Below, piece by piece: positions 8,702 to 18,495 of a DNA stretch of 64,000 nucleotides. The stretch spans positions 1 through 64,000 of the forward strand of contig JAENZN010000010.1 in the NCBI GenBank assembly GCA_016841245.1. The letters are read 5' to 3'. The translations under genes and the position numbers were made by a program. Origin of the DNA: Syntrophomonas sp. (lineage in GTDB: Bacteria > Bacillota > Syntrophomonadia > Syntrophomonadales > Syntrophomonadaceae). The first letter of the stretch is position 1. Each line of letters opens with the position of its first letter. The notes under the pieces were generated by a model, which worked only from the letters and a program-made list of their open reading frames with translations, was not told the origin of the DNA and ran no database searches.

Positions 8702-9489
8702 TGAATCTGTTTATTAAAGAAGTTAATGATCTAAAAACCCGCTTTCTGGCCTTGTTCTTGCTGATTGGAATATCCGGTTATTTTATAATAGTCTATTATG
8801 ACTTTTTTATTTCCCTTATGAATATAAATACTATCAAAGATGCTCTGGAAATTTCTCCCTTGAGCAGGTATATGGATACCGGGGCTATAATGCAGCAGTT
8901 GGCCTTGCTCCTTAATAATATTGATTTTTACGTGTGGTCTCAGTGGTTTGGAAAAAACCTGTATCAAATGATAATCCTGAGCACCATCCTGCTCGCCTTT
9001 TCTTCATTTGCTCGTGAAGCAGAACAAAATACTATGAGTTTTCTGCTCAGCAACTTTACCCGCAGGCAGATCTTCACCAGCAAAATCCTGGCTGGCGGTA
9101 TTCTGCTGATGCTTTTGGTGACAGAAGGATGCTTCCTGCCACTTATGCTGGCCCCTGGATCAGGTTATTCGTTTACGGTGGTCAAAGCCTGCTCTTATCT
9201 GCTCCAAATGGTTTCGGCAGCTATGTTTTTGTATGCGGCAGTTATATTATTTTCGGTTTTATCAAAAGATGTTATTAAACCAATAATAGCAGCGATAATA
9301 CTATTGATGGTTCTGGCTCTACCCAGGCTGATAAAGTTTCTAAGTTCGCTGTACGTTTATCGGTATTTGTCGGGGTATGATATATTTGTCGGTAATGGCG
9401 TTCATTATATCTCAGTGCTGTTATTCATTTTAATCACTGCAGCTCTTTTCACGCTGAGCTGGCAGATATACAAGAAAAAAGATTTTTAA
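8701..9489 (+). CDS. ABC-2-type transporter permease
   Basis: A 262-residue membrane protein with about six hydrophobic segments: near residues 15-35, 90-105, 135-155, 170-195, 198-215 and 235-255. A cytoplasmic stretch EAEQNTMSFLLSNFTRRQIFTSKI precedes the third segment, matching the coupling-helix region of ABC-2 permeases. It is translationally coupled to the ATPase and is the last gene of the operon. Its substrate is unknown. With a single permease gene, the working unit would be a homodimer, or it needs a partner from elsewhere. Confidence 0.8.
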   Translation: MNLFIKEVNDLKTRFLALFLLIGISGYFIIVYYDFFISLMNINTIKDALEISPLSRYMDTGAIMQQLALLLNNIDFYVWSQWFGKNLYQMIILSTILLAFSSFAREAEQNTMSFLLSNFTRRQIFTSKILAGGILLMLLVTEGCFLPLMLAPGSGYSFTVVKACSYLLQMVSAAMFLYAAVILFSVLSKDVIKPIIAAIILLMVLALPRLIKFLSSLYVYRYLSGYDIFVGNGVHYISVLLFILITAALFTLSWQIYKKKDF

Positions 9490-9638
9490 ACTTTCACATC
9501 CAATATTCTTCTGATATTAACCCGGGCTTGTTATTAACTAGCCTTAGGTTGGTGCTAGGGATATAAAGTAAGGGCGTTTTACTGGTCTGTTATGTTAGTT
9601 AGAAGATCATTTTTTGAATTTTAAGGAGGGAAAAGTTC

Positions 9639-9959
9639 ATGATTATTACTACATGTGAAAGCGTACCCGGTTATAGAATTCTTGAAATCACAGGATTAAC
9701 CAGGGGCAGCTGTATTCGAGCCAAACATTTGGGCAAGGATATCGGAGCTGGTCTAAAATCTCTGGTGGGAGGCGAGCTAAAAGGTTACAGCGAACTTCTG
9801 GAAGAATCAAGAGAAGAAGCAATAGGACGAATGATCGAGCAGGCTGATAAATTGGGTGCCGATGCAGTAATAGGTATGCGTTTCGTAAGTTCCCAGGTTA
9901 TGAGCGGTGCGGCAGAGTTTTTGGCCTATGGTACAGCAGTTAAACTAGCAAAAGACTAA
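9639..9959 (+). CDS. YbjQ/DUF74 family protein
   Basis: A 106-residue soluble protein beginning MIITTCESVPGYRILEITG, with GADAVIGMRFVSSQV and a terminal YGTAVKL. This is the full-length YbjQ/UPF0145 (DUF74) family, which forms pentamers of beta-rich subunits and is annotated as putative heavy-metal binding. No metal-binding Cys/His cluster is evident, so a metal role is unproven. A strong AAGGAGGG site precedes the ATG, and it appears monocistronic. Confidence 0.8.
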   Translation: MIITTCESVPGYRILEITGLTRGSCIRAKHLGKDIGAGLKSLVGGELKGYSELLEESREEAIGRMIEQADKLGADAVIGMRFVSSQVMSGAAEFLAYGTAVKLAKD

Positions 9960-10052
9960 TATTCTTTATAAACGTCCGTTAATTCAGGCAAATATCATGC
10001 AATGCATATGCATTAAGATGGAATGTATTTATGCTTATGAGGAGGGTTGTTT

Positions 10053-10838
10053 ATGGTTTCAACATCTGCCCTTATAGCTATGCTTTTTACCCTGACTCTT
10101 TCCATCATCTTGCCTCTAGGACTGGTGTTTTATTACTATAAAAAAGAACGAATATCAATGAAAGCCGTACTAGTAGGAGCAGCGGTATTTATTATATTTC
10201 AAATCTTAACCCGTATACCCTTATTACAATACCTGTCTGCCCAGGCGTGGTATTCAGAACTGATGTCCAATATGATTTTTGCCAGCCTGTTCCTCTCTCT
10301 GACGACAGGGTTATTTGAGGAGACCGGTAGGTATATCGGTTTTAAATATTTTCTTAAGGACCATTTAGAATGGAAAAATGGCGTAGCTTATGGCTTAGGA
10401 CACGGTGGGATTGAAGCAATTGGTCTGGTGGGACTTAGTTATGTAAATAATCTTGTTTTAAGTATTATGATTAATGCCGGTACATTTGAACAGACTCTTA
10501 ATGCCTCACTGGGCAGTGCCGCCGCCGTAGCAATAAAAGCACAGCTTATCAATACCGCTCCACTGCTTTTTGCCGTGGGCGGAATAGAGAGAGTTTTCAC
10601 TCTGCTGATTCAGATTGCCCTTTCCCTGATTGTATTATATGGAGTGATGAAACAAAAACCTGTTTACCTCATATATGCTATACTTTTGCACGCATTGATA
10701 GATATTCCTGCAGTCATCTTTTCAGCCTATTACAATAATCTGCTGGTAGCAGAGTTAATTATCATGGGTTTTGCTGTATTAAGCTATATATTTATCAAAC
10801 AAATGAAAGTCCCCCTGGAAAATAATAGCCTGGATTAA
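10053..10838 (+). CDS. YhfC-family intramembrane protein (CPBP-like)
   Basis: About 261 residues with seven or eight membrane segments. It holds EETGRY (near residue 91), GHGGIEA (about 112) and HALIDIP (about 213). These acidic/histidine motifs inside helices resemble the EExxxR / H / HxxxD motifs of the CPBP (Abi) intramembrane peptidase superfamily, to which YhfC is distantly related. Peptidase activity is not shown. I choose ATG 10053, which is 6-7 nt after AGGAGGG, over the upstream TTG 10047. A convergent gene follows. Confidence 0.72.
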   Translation: MVSTSALIAMLFTLTLSIILPLGLVFYYYKKERISMKAVLVGAAVFIIFQILTRIPLLQYLSAQAWYSELMSNMIFASLFLSLTTGLFEETGRYIGFKYFLKDHLEWKNGVAYGLGHGGIEAIGLVGLSYVNNLVLSIMINAGTFEQTLNASLGSAAAVAIKAQLINTAPLLFAVGGIERVFTLLIQIALSLIVLYGVMKQKPVYLIYAILLHALIDIPAVIFSAYYNNLLVAELIIMGFAVLSYIFIKQMKVPLENNSLD

Positions 10839-11018
10839 TAATAATTTTTTCTATTATCTTACCTGGCTGACGGTGTAACAAAGCATCTTTCTACTGCACT
10901 GCCGTGATTACATTAAGGCATTATTTAATGTTGCCCGGGTGGATTTCTGAGGGCGGCAATTTCACTCTCCCGGGTAATAATAATGGCCGGTGAAATTTCC
11001 GCCCGGTAATAAGAAAAT

Positions 11019-12008
11019 TTACTCCTCTTCATTATTATCATGTAGATAACGCAATGTGTAGAACTGCTGTTCATGAAAGGTATCGTAAGGGGTGAAAGGA
11101 TTTTCATCTGCTTCATACTCTGCAATTTTATTGAAAAAGACATACATTTTGGCATCCAGGTCATCCATAACATGAAGCATCAGAGCTTCTGGAGATAATG
11201 GCAGGACCGGCGAACCAAATTCAAGACTGCCATGATGTCCTAATATCATATTTTTTAATAGCTTTTCCAGCAGTTCCGGGAAATCAAGTCCCTCGTCTCT
11301 CATGGCGGTTATTTCCCGGGAGATAAATTCATACCCCAGAACGATATGTCCAACTAGCTTACCAATTTCTGTATAATCTGGCAGTACCTCGATCTGGAAT
11401 TCTTTGATCTTTCCAATATCATGCAATATGGCCCCGGTAATCATAAGATCCCGGTTGATATCCGGATATAATTCGGCTGCTTTATCGCATAACTCACTTA
11501 CTATAAGGGTATGTTCGATTAAGCCTCCGTTATAATTGTGATGAATTACTTTGGCCGCCGGAGCAGCTAAAAATTGCTGCCAGATTTGAGGGCTAAATAT
11601 TCTATAGAGCAAATTCTTCATATGCGGATCGCTAATGCTGTCCATCTTGGCTTCCAGTTCCTGTTTAAGCTCTTTTATCTCCCGGCCTGGACTTTTCATA
11701 TAGAACTGAGGTTCCTCATCCAGTACTTTTATCCGCTTGGCTGTAATCTGCTGCTGTTGGTTGTAAACACCTATGTCACCCAACATACCAATAACGGCCC
11801 CGGTTTCCAGTATGCCTGCCAGCTGACAGCTATCCCATACCACGGCTTTTATTTCTCCGCTTCTATCACTCATTCTAAGATTAGTGATATTTTTCCCTTC
11901 CCGAGTCTTCCGGGTGGTTTTATCCTGCACCAGGAACTTACCCCAAAACTGGGTTCCTGCAGGAAGATTTTTCAGTTCTTTAACTGTGAACGGTCCTTTA
12001 TTGTTCAC
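11019..12008 (-). CDS. 3'-5' exoribonuclease YhaM family
   Basis: An N-terminal OB-fold (about residues 15-100: GTQFWGKFLVQDKTTR, ITNLRMSDRSGEIKAVVWD) joined to an HD domain with IEHTL, ILHDIGK, the second-shell GHIVLGYE and GHHGS. This order defines YhaM, a Mn2+-dependent exonuclease acting on RNA and single-stranded DNA ends. I prefer GTG 12008 (GAGGGGAG upstream); GTG 12038 would add ten residues without family support. It lies downstream of a radical SAM gene in the same direction. Confidence 0.88.
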   Translation of the reverse strand: MNNKGPFTVKELKNLPAGTQFWGKFLVQDKTTRKTREGKNITNLRMSDRSGEIKAVVWDSCQLAGILETGAVIGMLGDIGVYNQQQQITAKRIKVLDEEPQFYMKSPGREIKELKQELEAKMDSISDPHMKNLLYRIFSPQIWQQFLAAPAAKVIHHNYNGGLIEHTLIVSELCDKAAELYPDINRDLMITGAILHDIGKIKEFQIEVLPDYTEIGKLVGHIVLGYEFISREITAMRDEGLDFPELLEKLLKNMILGHHGSLEFGSPVLPLSPEALMLHVMDDLDAKMYVFFNKIAEYEADENPFTPYDTFHEQQFYTLRYLHDNNEEE

Positions 12009-12044
12009 TGCTCCCCTCACTCCTTTAAGAATTATCACGCCAAC

Positions 12045-13307
12045 TTATTCAGCACCTGGTTTCGGATGGGAATAAGATCCCAATTTTATATGAGGGACCT
12101 CTTCTTCTAAAACTTTTATAAAATTTCCTATTCCTATACCCGAGCTGTCTCCTCCTATGTGTTCTATTAAAAAATCAGGATCAATATTCAGATTTCGTAA
12201 TTGTATCATTTCTATCGGATTCTCCTGCACGAATTTCAACAGGGCTTCTATCTCCTCCTCCCGGTCAGAAATACCAGGAAAAACCAGCAGGTTTAACGAT
12301 ATACTCAACCCTTTATCCTTGGCATATTGCATGGAATTTATGACATCTGATAGCGAATAGTCTTTGGGGCGGTGATACCGCAGGTAATTATCTTCCCGGC
12401 AGGAAAATATAGTCACCCGCATGGAATCCAGTCCGGCATCACACATCTGTTTTATCCCCCGAGTATAACCGGCATTGGTATTCATATTAATGGTACCCCG
12501 ACTTGTCTCCCCCCTTATTATTTTAATCGATCGGGCCAGTTTAACCGCATTGAGACTCGGTTCTCCTTCACAGCCCTGTCCAAAACTTATAATGGCATCC
12601 CGAGCATTTTCTAAATGTTCTATACCTAGCTGGGCAATTTCATCCACTTCCGGTACGAATGTTAACCTGTTCTGCGGCGAATCAAAGGGCCCGTGATTTT
12701 CGGAAATACATCCCAGACAGTCCGCATTGCATGAAATCATAGTAGGTATCCCGCCCTCCCAGCGCTGGTAAAAAATATTCTGAGCCGTATAACATCCATA
12801 TTCCAGTGAACACCGGGATAATTGGCTCAATATCCGATTCTCCGGATACTTTGTGGTCAGGCGTTTGATTTTAAGCATTAAATTACTGGTATTATAGTTT
12901 TTCGGATGCCACTTTCTATGTTCATCTGATTTTATGGCGGCAACATATACTTTTTCATCACGAAATCCTACTGCCGCATATCCAAATACTGGGAGTCTAC
13001 TACCAGCCTGCTGACTAACCCCGGCTGGTAGCAGGGTGCGAGTAAACCCCTGGGGCAGTAAAACAGCTACTGCGTTTACACCTTGGGCTGGCATACCCGG
13101 TATCTTCTCGATTAGGAACATCTCCCCGTTTTCATCCAGACCTACCGGCAAATAACCTGGTAAGGTCACCAGGGAGGCTCCCTGGGGGAGGGGAATCATT
13201 TCCTGCTTTTCCGGTTCTACCCATTGGGAACCACTGCGACCCAGCATTGACACCGTTGGGCAGTCCATTAACCTTCCCTCATTATCTGCATATAACGTAA
13301 AAAACAT
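12045..13307 (-). CDS. Radical SAM protein of unknown function
   Basis: A 420-residue protein. The first ~170 residues form a beta-rich region with no motif I can name. Then comes the [4Fe-4S] signature CNADCLGC (C-x3-C-x2-C), followed by a radical-SAM barrel: FGQGCEGEPSL, GTINMNTNAGY, LDSMRVTIFS, ISLNLLVFPG and MIQLRNLNIDP. Homologous uncharacterised proteins occur in many anaerobic Firmicutes. Nothing nearby fixes a substrate; the closest neighbours are an exonuclease and a wall peptidase. The ribosome site (TTGGGG) is modest. Confidence 0.8.
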   Translation of the reverse strand: MFFTLYADNEGRLMDCPTVSMLGRSGSQWVEPEKQEMIPLPQGASLVTLPGYLPVGLDENGEMFLIEKIPGMPAQGVNAVAVLLPQGFTRTLLPAGVSQQAGSRLPVFGYAAVGFRDEKVYVAAIKSDEHRKWHPKNYNTSNLMLKIKRLTTKYPENRILSQLSRCSLEYGCYTAQNIFYQRWEGGIPTMISCNADCLGCISENHGPFDSPQNRLTFVPEVDEIAQLGIEHLENARDAIISFGQGCEGEPSLNAVKLARSIKIIRGETSRGTINMNTNAGYTRGIKQMCDAGLDSMRVTIFSCREDNYLRYHRPKDYSLSDVINSMQYAKDKGLSISLNLLVFPGISDREEEIEALLKFVQENPIEMIQLRNLNIDPDFLIEHIGGDSSGIGIGNFIKVLEEEVPHIKLGSYSHPKPGAE

Positions 13308-13370
13308 ATTATTACCCCAATCGTTTGTTTAATTAGGCTCTACCTAATAGGTTATATTATGACGGGGCAT

Positions 13371-13394
13371 AAAAAAAGCCCCTTTTCAGGGGCC
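13371..13394 (-). terminator. Rho-independent terminator after the LysM-M23 gene
   Basis: On the minus strand GGCCCCTGAAAAGGGGCTTTTTTT: a GC-rich stem, a short A-rich loop and seven T, starting just past the stop at 13402. It separates this gene from the radical SAM gene. Confidence 0.9.
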
Positions 13395-13401
13395 TTGCCA
13401 A

Positions 13402-14262
13402 TTAATACCGGAGATACTTCAGAGGATTATCTGTTTCGCCGTCAATTTTTACTTCAAAATGAACGTGCGGTCCAGTAGTCCTACCTGTCATACCTATAGT
13501 AGCTATTGTCTGTCCCTTAACTACATATTCATCATTGTTGACCATAATTTTTTGACAATGGGCATACACGGTTTCTTTCCCATCCGGGTGTTCAATCACT
13601 ACCGTTTTTCCATAAACTGCCTGGCTGCCGACAAAAGAAACTTTCCCTGCCGCTGCTGCTTTAATGGAATCGCCTATATTTCCGGCAATATCAACTCCAT
13701 GATGAAATCCTGATGCACGCCATCCGTAAGCCGAAGTGATACTTCCCGCTACCGGCCAGGCCATCATCAGGGAACTGTACCCAATATAACTACGAGACGG
13801 CTGTACCGCTGCTACGCTTACGCTGGTACTATCAGGAACAGCTACTTTTTCCCCTATCTTCAGGTTTTTAGGATTAATACCCGGATTAATCCTGGACAGC
13901 TCGTTGATAGAAACATCATATTTGTAAGCAATGTCCCAAAGTGTATCTCCTGCACATATTATGTGCACCCGAGATCTATTGTAGGGTATTTCCAGGATTT
14001 GTCCAACTGTTAGTATGCAATTTTGGTCTAAATTATTGATCATCCGCAGGGTATCCAAATTAACCTTAAACTTTCGGGATATGTCCCACAGAGTGTCCCC
14101 TTTATTAACACTATAATCCTTCATCTTGCTGTCGGTTGGCACGCTCTGTATACCACCACAGGGGATAAAATTACCCTGATTCAAGGCTGCCATAGCCGGG
14201 CCAACACAGCTCGCTAATAATAAGGCACATGTCACCAGTGAACTTATCCACCTCTTATTCAC
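13402..14262 (-). CDS. LysM-M23 peptidoglycan endopeptidase
   Basis: A 286-residue secreted wall hydrolase. It has a signal peptide (about 1-25), LysM 1 (YSVNKGDTLWDISRKF..., about 49-92), LysM 2 (HIICAGDTLWDIAYKY..., about 98-142) and a C-terminal M23 (LytM-type) domain with HHGVDIAG, the VYAHC strand and the HxH metal motif HVHFEV. LysM binds glycan strands and M23 cuts peptide crossbridges. The GTG start at 14262 follows AGAGGTG. It is separated from rho by its own terminator, so it is probably transcribed independently. Position in sporulation or growth is not determinable. Confidence 0.9.
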   Translation of the reverse strand: MNKRWISSLVTCALLLASCVGPAMAALNQGNFIPCGGIQSVPTDSKMKDYSVNKGDTLWDISRKFKVNLDTLRMINNLDQNCILTVGQILEIPYNRSRVHIICAGDTLWDIAYKYDVSINELSRINPGINPKNLKIGEKVAVPDSTSVSVAAVQPSRSYIGYSSLMMAWPVAGSITSAYGWRASGFHHGVDIAGNIGDSIKAAAAGKVSFVGSQAVYGKTVVIEHPDGKETVYAHCQKIMVNNDEYVVKGQTIATIGMTGRTTGPHVHFEVKIDGETDNPLKYLRY

Positions 14263-14290
14263 CTAATTTCACCTCTCATTCTGCAGGCAC

Positions 14291-14312
14291 AAAAAAAGGG
14301 CCTACTGACCCT
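14291..14312 (-). terminator. Rho-independent terminator after rho
   Basis: On the minus strand AGGGTC-AGTA-GGCCCT followed by seven T: a 6-bp stem with one G-T pair and a 4-nt loop. It lies between the rho stop (14354) and the LysM-M23 start. Confidence 0.8.
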
Positions 14313-14353
14313 AATTTTTCACATAAATGGAGGTGTTTATTCATCAATGGCAA

Positions 14354-15631
14354 TTAATAAGCTTTATGGGCATAATCTTTCTTGCCAAACACTATCGGTG
14401 CTGCTCTGATCAGATCTTTATTAGAATTAGTTTTCCTAATAGTATCAAGTATTATCTGCATAGTTTCCACTTGATTGTAGTCATTAAACATGTTTCTAAG
14501 GTTCCAGGTTAAATCCATTTCTTCTGGAGTAAAGAGAAGTTCTTCCTTCCTGGTTCCAGAACGCTTCAAGTCAATAGCCGGAAATATTCTTCTCTCAGCC
14601 AGTTTTCTATCCAGGTACAGATCCATATTACCCCGGCCTTTAAATTCTTCAAATATTACATCATCCATCCTGGATCCTGTTTCAACCAGAACGGTACCAA
14701 TAATAGTGAGACTGCCACCTTCTTCAATGTTCCTGGCCGCACCAAAAAACCGCTTGGGTTTGTCCAGCGAGGCGGGATCAATTCCTCCAGATAAGGTTCG
14801 CCCGCTGGGTGGCACCACCAGATTGTGGGCACGAGCCAAACGCGTTACGCTGTCCATTAGAATAACCACATCTTTTTTATGTTCCACCAGTCTTTTGGCT
14901 CTTTCCAGGACCATTTCCGTAACCTTGACATGATTTTCCGGTGGCTCGTCAAATGTAGATGCTACCACCTCGGCTTTGGTGGATCGCTGCATATCGGTAA
15001 CCTCTTCGGGTCTCTCATCTACCAGCAGTATAAATAAATCTATGTCCGGATGATTGGCGCTGATACCCTGTGCTATCTTCTGCAGCAGCATAGTCTTACC
15101 TGCTTTAGGAGGAGCTACAATCAAACCTCTCTGTCCTTTGCCTATAGGGGATACCAGATCTATAACTCGGGTGGATATTTCTTTACTGGTAGTTTCAAGG
15201 GTTATTCTTTCGGTAGGATAAAGGGGAGTAAGGGCATCAAAATGTACCCTTTTAATTGAATCCTCCGGTGGAAATCCATTGACTTCCTCCACTCGCAAGA
15301 GGGCAAAAAACTTTTCATTATCCTTGGGCGGTCTTACTTGTCCGCCAACTCTATCTCCGGTTTTAAGCTCGAATTTCCTTATCTGAGATGGAGAAACATA
15401 TATATCCTCATGACTGGGAAGATATCCAAAGGGCCTTAAAAAACCATACCCATCCTGCATGATCTCCAGTACTCCCTGGGCCTGCAGCAGCTGGTCGGAA
15501 TTCGTTAATGCCTTGGTGATTTCAAATATCAATTCCTTCTTTCTAAGTTTTGAATAGCCAGTAAGATTCTTGTCTCTTGCTATCTGATACAATTCAAGAA
15601 TAGTCTTGTGTTCCAATTCGGATATATTCAT
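14354..15631 (-). CDS. rho: Transcription termination factor Rho
   Basis: A hexameric RNA helicase ending untranslated transcripts. The 425 residues contain the N-terminal helical Rho_N region (1-45), the cold-shock-like RNA-binding domain ([15 protein letters not shown], about 53-120), and the ATPase core with Walker A APPKAGKT, Walker [31 protein letters not shown] and the R/Q-loop region GRTLSGGID. It is the usual compact form without an N-terminal insertion. GGAGGATAAA precedes the ATG. The leader is ~110 nt or more, and Rho genes commonly autoregulate there. Confidence 0.96.
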   Translation of the reverse strand: MNISELEHKTILELYQIARDKNLTGYSKLRKKELIFEITKALTNSDQLLQAQGVLEIMQDGYGFLRPFGYLPSHEDIYVSPSQIRKFELKTGDRVGGQVRPPKDNEKFFALLRVEEVNGFPPEDSIKRVHFDALTPLYPTERITLETTSKEISTRVIDLVSPIGKGQRGLIVAPPKAGKTMLLQKIAQGISANHPDIDLFILLVDERPEEVTDMQRSTKAEVVASTFDEPPENHVKVTEMVLERAKRLVEHKKDVVILMDSVTRLARAHNLVVPPSGRTLSGGIDPASLDKPKRFFGAARNIEEGGSLTIIGTVLVETGSRMDDVIFEEFKGRGNMDLYLDRKLAERRIFPAIDLKRSGTRKEELLFTPEEMDLTWNLRNMFNDYNQVETMQIILDTIRKTNSNKDLIRAAPIVFGKKDYAHKAY

Positions 15632-15740
15632 TTTATCCTCCTTCCACGCTAATCACTGGCTATTGAAGTGCTCATCCCCACTATAAATTCTTGAGCATTA
15701 ACGCACCATTTGCTTAGCGCTATCATACCCTTTTAATTTC

Positions 15741-15769
15741 CTTATACAATATCGGTATAAACTTGTCTA
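15741..15769 (-). promoter_or_regulatory. Likely rho promoter
   Basis: Reading on the minus strand: TAGACA (15764-15769), a 17-nt spacer and TATAAG (15741-15746). This predicts a rho leader of roughly 100 nt. The assignment is from consensus only. The rest of 15632-15910 shows no coding potential. Confidence 0.45.
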
Positions 15770-15910
15770 ATTTTTAGTTGAATATTTTCCCAAGACATGA
15801 ATTTGATGATACATCAGCGGCAGGCATGCTCACTGATACGAACAACCATGTTGTGTGCTCAATATAAAGTATACCATTATTTCAAGAAAATAATCTTATT
15901 AAATTAATAT

Positions 15911-16906
15911 TCAATCTAATCTTAACTTTATTCGGTTATCTTTGAAAAGCGGTTTCTTATCCAGATGATGATTGGCAGTAATATGCCGTATGGTACCGGA
16001 AGCACTTCTCATAACCAGCGTTTCTGTTACTGCCCGGCGTTTATGGTACCTGACCCCCTTGAGCAAAAAGGAATCCGTGATGCCCGTAGCAACAAATATG
16101 ACGTCATCGGATGTTATCAGTTCATCAATGGTAAAAAGTCGATCTACATTGCCTATCCCCATCTCATGACATCGTCGAATCTCTTCTGGGGCTTCTTTCC
16201 CCTCTGGGTAAAGGCGAGCCTGAAAATCTCCTCCCATACATTTCAAGGCGGCAGCTGTTATCACACCCTCAGGAGCACCTCCAATTCCCATTAATATGTC
16301 TACCCCAGAATCCTCATAAGCCGCTGCTACCCCCGGGGATACGTCACCATCATTTATCAACTTGATTCTAGCCCCTGCTCTCCTGACTTCTTCAATAACA
16401 TACTCATGCCGGGGCCGGTCCAGTATAACAACGGTTATTTCACTGATCAACTTATGTAAGGCTTTGGCCGCCTGCTGTAAATTTTCTTTAACCGTAGCAT
16501 CCAGAAAGACCCTCCCTTTACATTCTGGCCCCACGGCAATTTTATCCATGTACATATCCGGAGCGTGCAAGACCGTTCCTTTTGGCGCCGCTGCCAACAC
16601 CGCTATAGCGCCTGTGCCTCCTTTGGCTACAATGTTGGTACCTTCTAATGGATCTACCGCAATATCAACTTCAGGAGGTACTCCCATACCTACTCTTTCA
16701 CCAATAAATAACATAGGAGCTTCATCCATTTCTCCTTCGCCTATTACCACCACCCCGTCAATCGAGACTGTATCAAACATTACCCTCATAGCCGTTACTG
16801 CTGCATCATCAGCAGCTTCTTTATCGCCTTTGCCAACCCAACGGGCAGAAGCCAGAGCAGCAGCTTCAGTTACTCTCGCAAACTCAAGCGCTAATTCTCT
16901 CTCCAA
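15911..16906 (-). CDS. glpX: Fructose-1,6-bisphosphatase class II (GlpX)
   Basis: Removes the C1 phosphate of fructose 1,6-bisphosphate in gluconeogenesis. Recognised by ERELALEFARVTEAAALAS, GKGDKEAADDAA, VVIGEGEMDEAPML, the metal/phosphate site DPLEGTN, GIGGAPEGV and ATGITDS. I choose TTG 16906 (GGAGGG 7 nt upstream), giving 331 residues; the ATG at 16945 would overlap the transaldolase gene by 19 nt and adds residues outside the family. It follows fba and the transaldolase-like gene in one operon, a logical sugar-phosphate group. Confidence 0.94.
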   Translation of the reverse strand: MERELALEFARVTEAAALASARWVGKGDKEAADDAAVTAMRVMFDTVSIDGVVVIGEGEMDEAPMLFIGERVGMGVPPEVDIAVDPLEGTNIVAKGGTGAIAVLAAAPKGTVLHAPDMYMDKIAVGPECKGRVFLDATVKENLQQAAKALHKLISEITVVILDRPRHEYVIEEVRRAGARIKLINDGDVSPGVAAAYEDSGVDILMGIGGAPEGVITAAALKCMGGDFQARLYPEGKEAPEEIRRCHEMGIGNVDRLFTIDELITSDDVIFVATGITDSFLLKGVRYHKRRAVTETLVMRSASGTIRHITANHHLDKKPLFKDNRIKLRLD

Positions 16907-16926
16907 AACCAAACCCTCCGTTCTAA

Positions 16927-17568
16927 TTAAAAAACCTGTTTCCAATCGTTTATAAATTTTTCAATACCTGCATCGGTTAGCGGATGTTTTATCATCTGTT
17001 TGATAACCGCATACGGAATAGTTGCAATATGGGAGCCTCGTTTAGCACATTCAACCACATGCATAGGATGCCTTATACTGGCAGATATGACTTCTGTGGG
17101 GAAGGAATACTGATCGAACACAGTGATAATATCTTCTAAAAGCATTATGCCGCTATTGCTAATATCATCAACTCTCCCTAAAAAGGGGCTGACGAAACTG
17201 GCTCCCGACCTTGCTGCCAGCAAGGCCTGATTAGCAGAGAAAACCAGGGTAGCATTAGTAGTAATGCCCATCTGCTTAAATGAATGAATAGCCCTTAATC
17301 CCGTTTCCGAAAGGGGGACCTTAATGACCACATTGGGGTGGATTGCTGCCAGTTCCCGTCCCTCATCAATCATGGCATCATAATCCATACCAATAACTTC
17401 CGCACTTATCGGCCCATTAACAATAGCACATATTTCCTTTATTACTTCACGGTAATTTCTTCCTTCTCTGGCAATCAGAGTCGGGTTGGTCGTTACTCCA
17501 TCCAGAAATCCCATAGCGTTAATTTCCTTTATTTCTTCGATATTGGCGGTATCAATAAATATTCGCAA
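16927..17568 (-). CDS. Transaldolase / fructose-6-phosphate aldolase family
   Basis: A 213-residue short-form TalC/Fsa protein: [35 protein letters not shown], the Schiff-base lysine in [27 protein letters not shown] and [11 protein letters not shown]. Small members act as transaldolase or as fructose-6-phosphate aldolase, and sequence reading alone does not separate the two. TTG 17568 is preferred because AGGAGG lies 6 nt upstream and the family begins MRIFID; the ATG at 17574 touches the ribosome site. It sits between fba and glpX. Confidence 0.9.
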   Translation of the reverse strand: MRIFIDTANIEEIKEINAMGFLDGVTTNPTLIAREGRNYREVIKEICAIVNGPISAEVIGMDYDAMIDEGRELAAIHPNVVIKVPLSETGLRAIHSFKQMGITTNATLVFSANQALLAARSGASFVSPFLGRVDDISNSGIMLLEDIITVFDQYSFPTEVISASIRHPMHVVECAKRGSHIATIPYAVIKQMIKHPLTDAGIEKFINDWKQVF

Positions 17569-17607
17569 AATCATCCTCCTTTGCCATCTAGTCTAGTTGT
17601 ATTTTGT

Positions 17608-18465
17608 TTACCAGGATCTTCCCGCACTTCCGAAAACCCTAATTTTTTGGCGAATAATTTCTATGGCAGCCTCCCGGGCCGGACCCAGTATCTGGCGGGG
17701 ATCAATTTCATCCGGTTTTTCCTCCATGACCCTGCGCATAGCTCCCACAAAAGCTTCCCTTATATTAGTATCAATATTGACCTTGCACACTCCCAGCTTA
17801 ATAGCCTTTTGCACCGCTTCATCAGGTACCCCGGATGATCCATGCAGTACAATGGGGATACGTACCAGGCTCTTTATCTGGGCCAGACGATCGAAATCAA
17901 GCCTGGGTTCTCCTTTATATTGACCATGGGCAGTTCCTATAGCGATAGCCAGGCTCTTAATTCCAGTCTGTTCCACAAAATACCGGGCTTCCTCCAGATC
18001 AGTATACATAGCTTCTTTTGCACTGACATGAACCTCATCCTCAGTACCCCCTATTTTGCCCAGTTCAGCTTCAACTGAAACCCCTATCGGATTAGCAATT
18101 TCCAGTACTTTTTTGGTCACGGCAATATTTTGCTCTAACGGTAGCTTGGATCCATCATACATAACCGAGGAAAAACCGCTGCGGATGCATCTTACTACCT
18201 GATCAAAATCGGTTCCATGATCCAGATGCAGTGCTATGGGGACTTTACTCGATCTAGCGGCCAGCTTAACCATACCAGTCAGAAAATCTAGTCCAGCATA
18301 TTTTATTGCTCCCTGACTGGCCTGCATAATAACCGGAGCATTTTCCTTTTCCGCTGCCATCATGATAGCCTGCACGATTTCCATGTTGTTTGCATTAAAA
18401 GCTCCAACCGCATAACCATCTTGTTCCGCCCTGAGCAGCAGCTCATCTACAGGTACGAGTCCCAT
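17608..18465 (-). CDS. fba: Class II fructose-bisphosphate aldolase
   Basis: Zn2+-dependent cleavage of fructose 1,6-bisphosphate to DHAP and glyceraldehyde 3-phosphate. About 285 residues with FNANNMEIVQA, the zinc/active-site HLDHGTD, YDGSKLP, VEAELGKIGG, AIGTAHG, VLHGSSG and VNIDTNIRE. ATG 18465 follows AAAGAGGTG at good distance; GTG 18474 lies inside the ribosome site. The response regulator gene lies immediately upstream, the spo0F-fba order known from Bacillus. Confidence 0.95.
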   Translation of the reverse strand: MGLVPVDELLLRAEQDGYAVGAFNANNMEIVQAIMMAAEKENAPVIMQASQGAIKYAGLDFLTGMVKLAARSSKVPIALHLDHGTDFDQVVRCIRSGFSSVMYDGSKLPLEQNIAVTKKVLEIANPIGVSVEAELGKIGGTEDEVHVSAKEAMYTDLEEARYFVEQTGIKSLAIAIGTAHGQYKGEPRLDFDRLAQIKSLVRIPIVLHGSSGVPDEAVQKAIKLGVCKVNIDTNIREAFVGAMRRVMEEKPDEIDPRQILGPAREAAIEIIRQKIRVFGSAGRSW

Positions 18466-18495
18466 AAAAATCACCTCTTTTTATATTAAATATAT

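Noticed and set aside
13332-13348. ATTAGG/CCTAAT inverted repeat near the radical SAM gene start
   Set aside because: Short, without other evidence of an operator.
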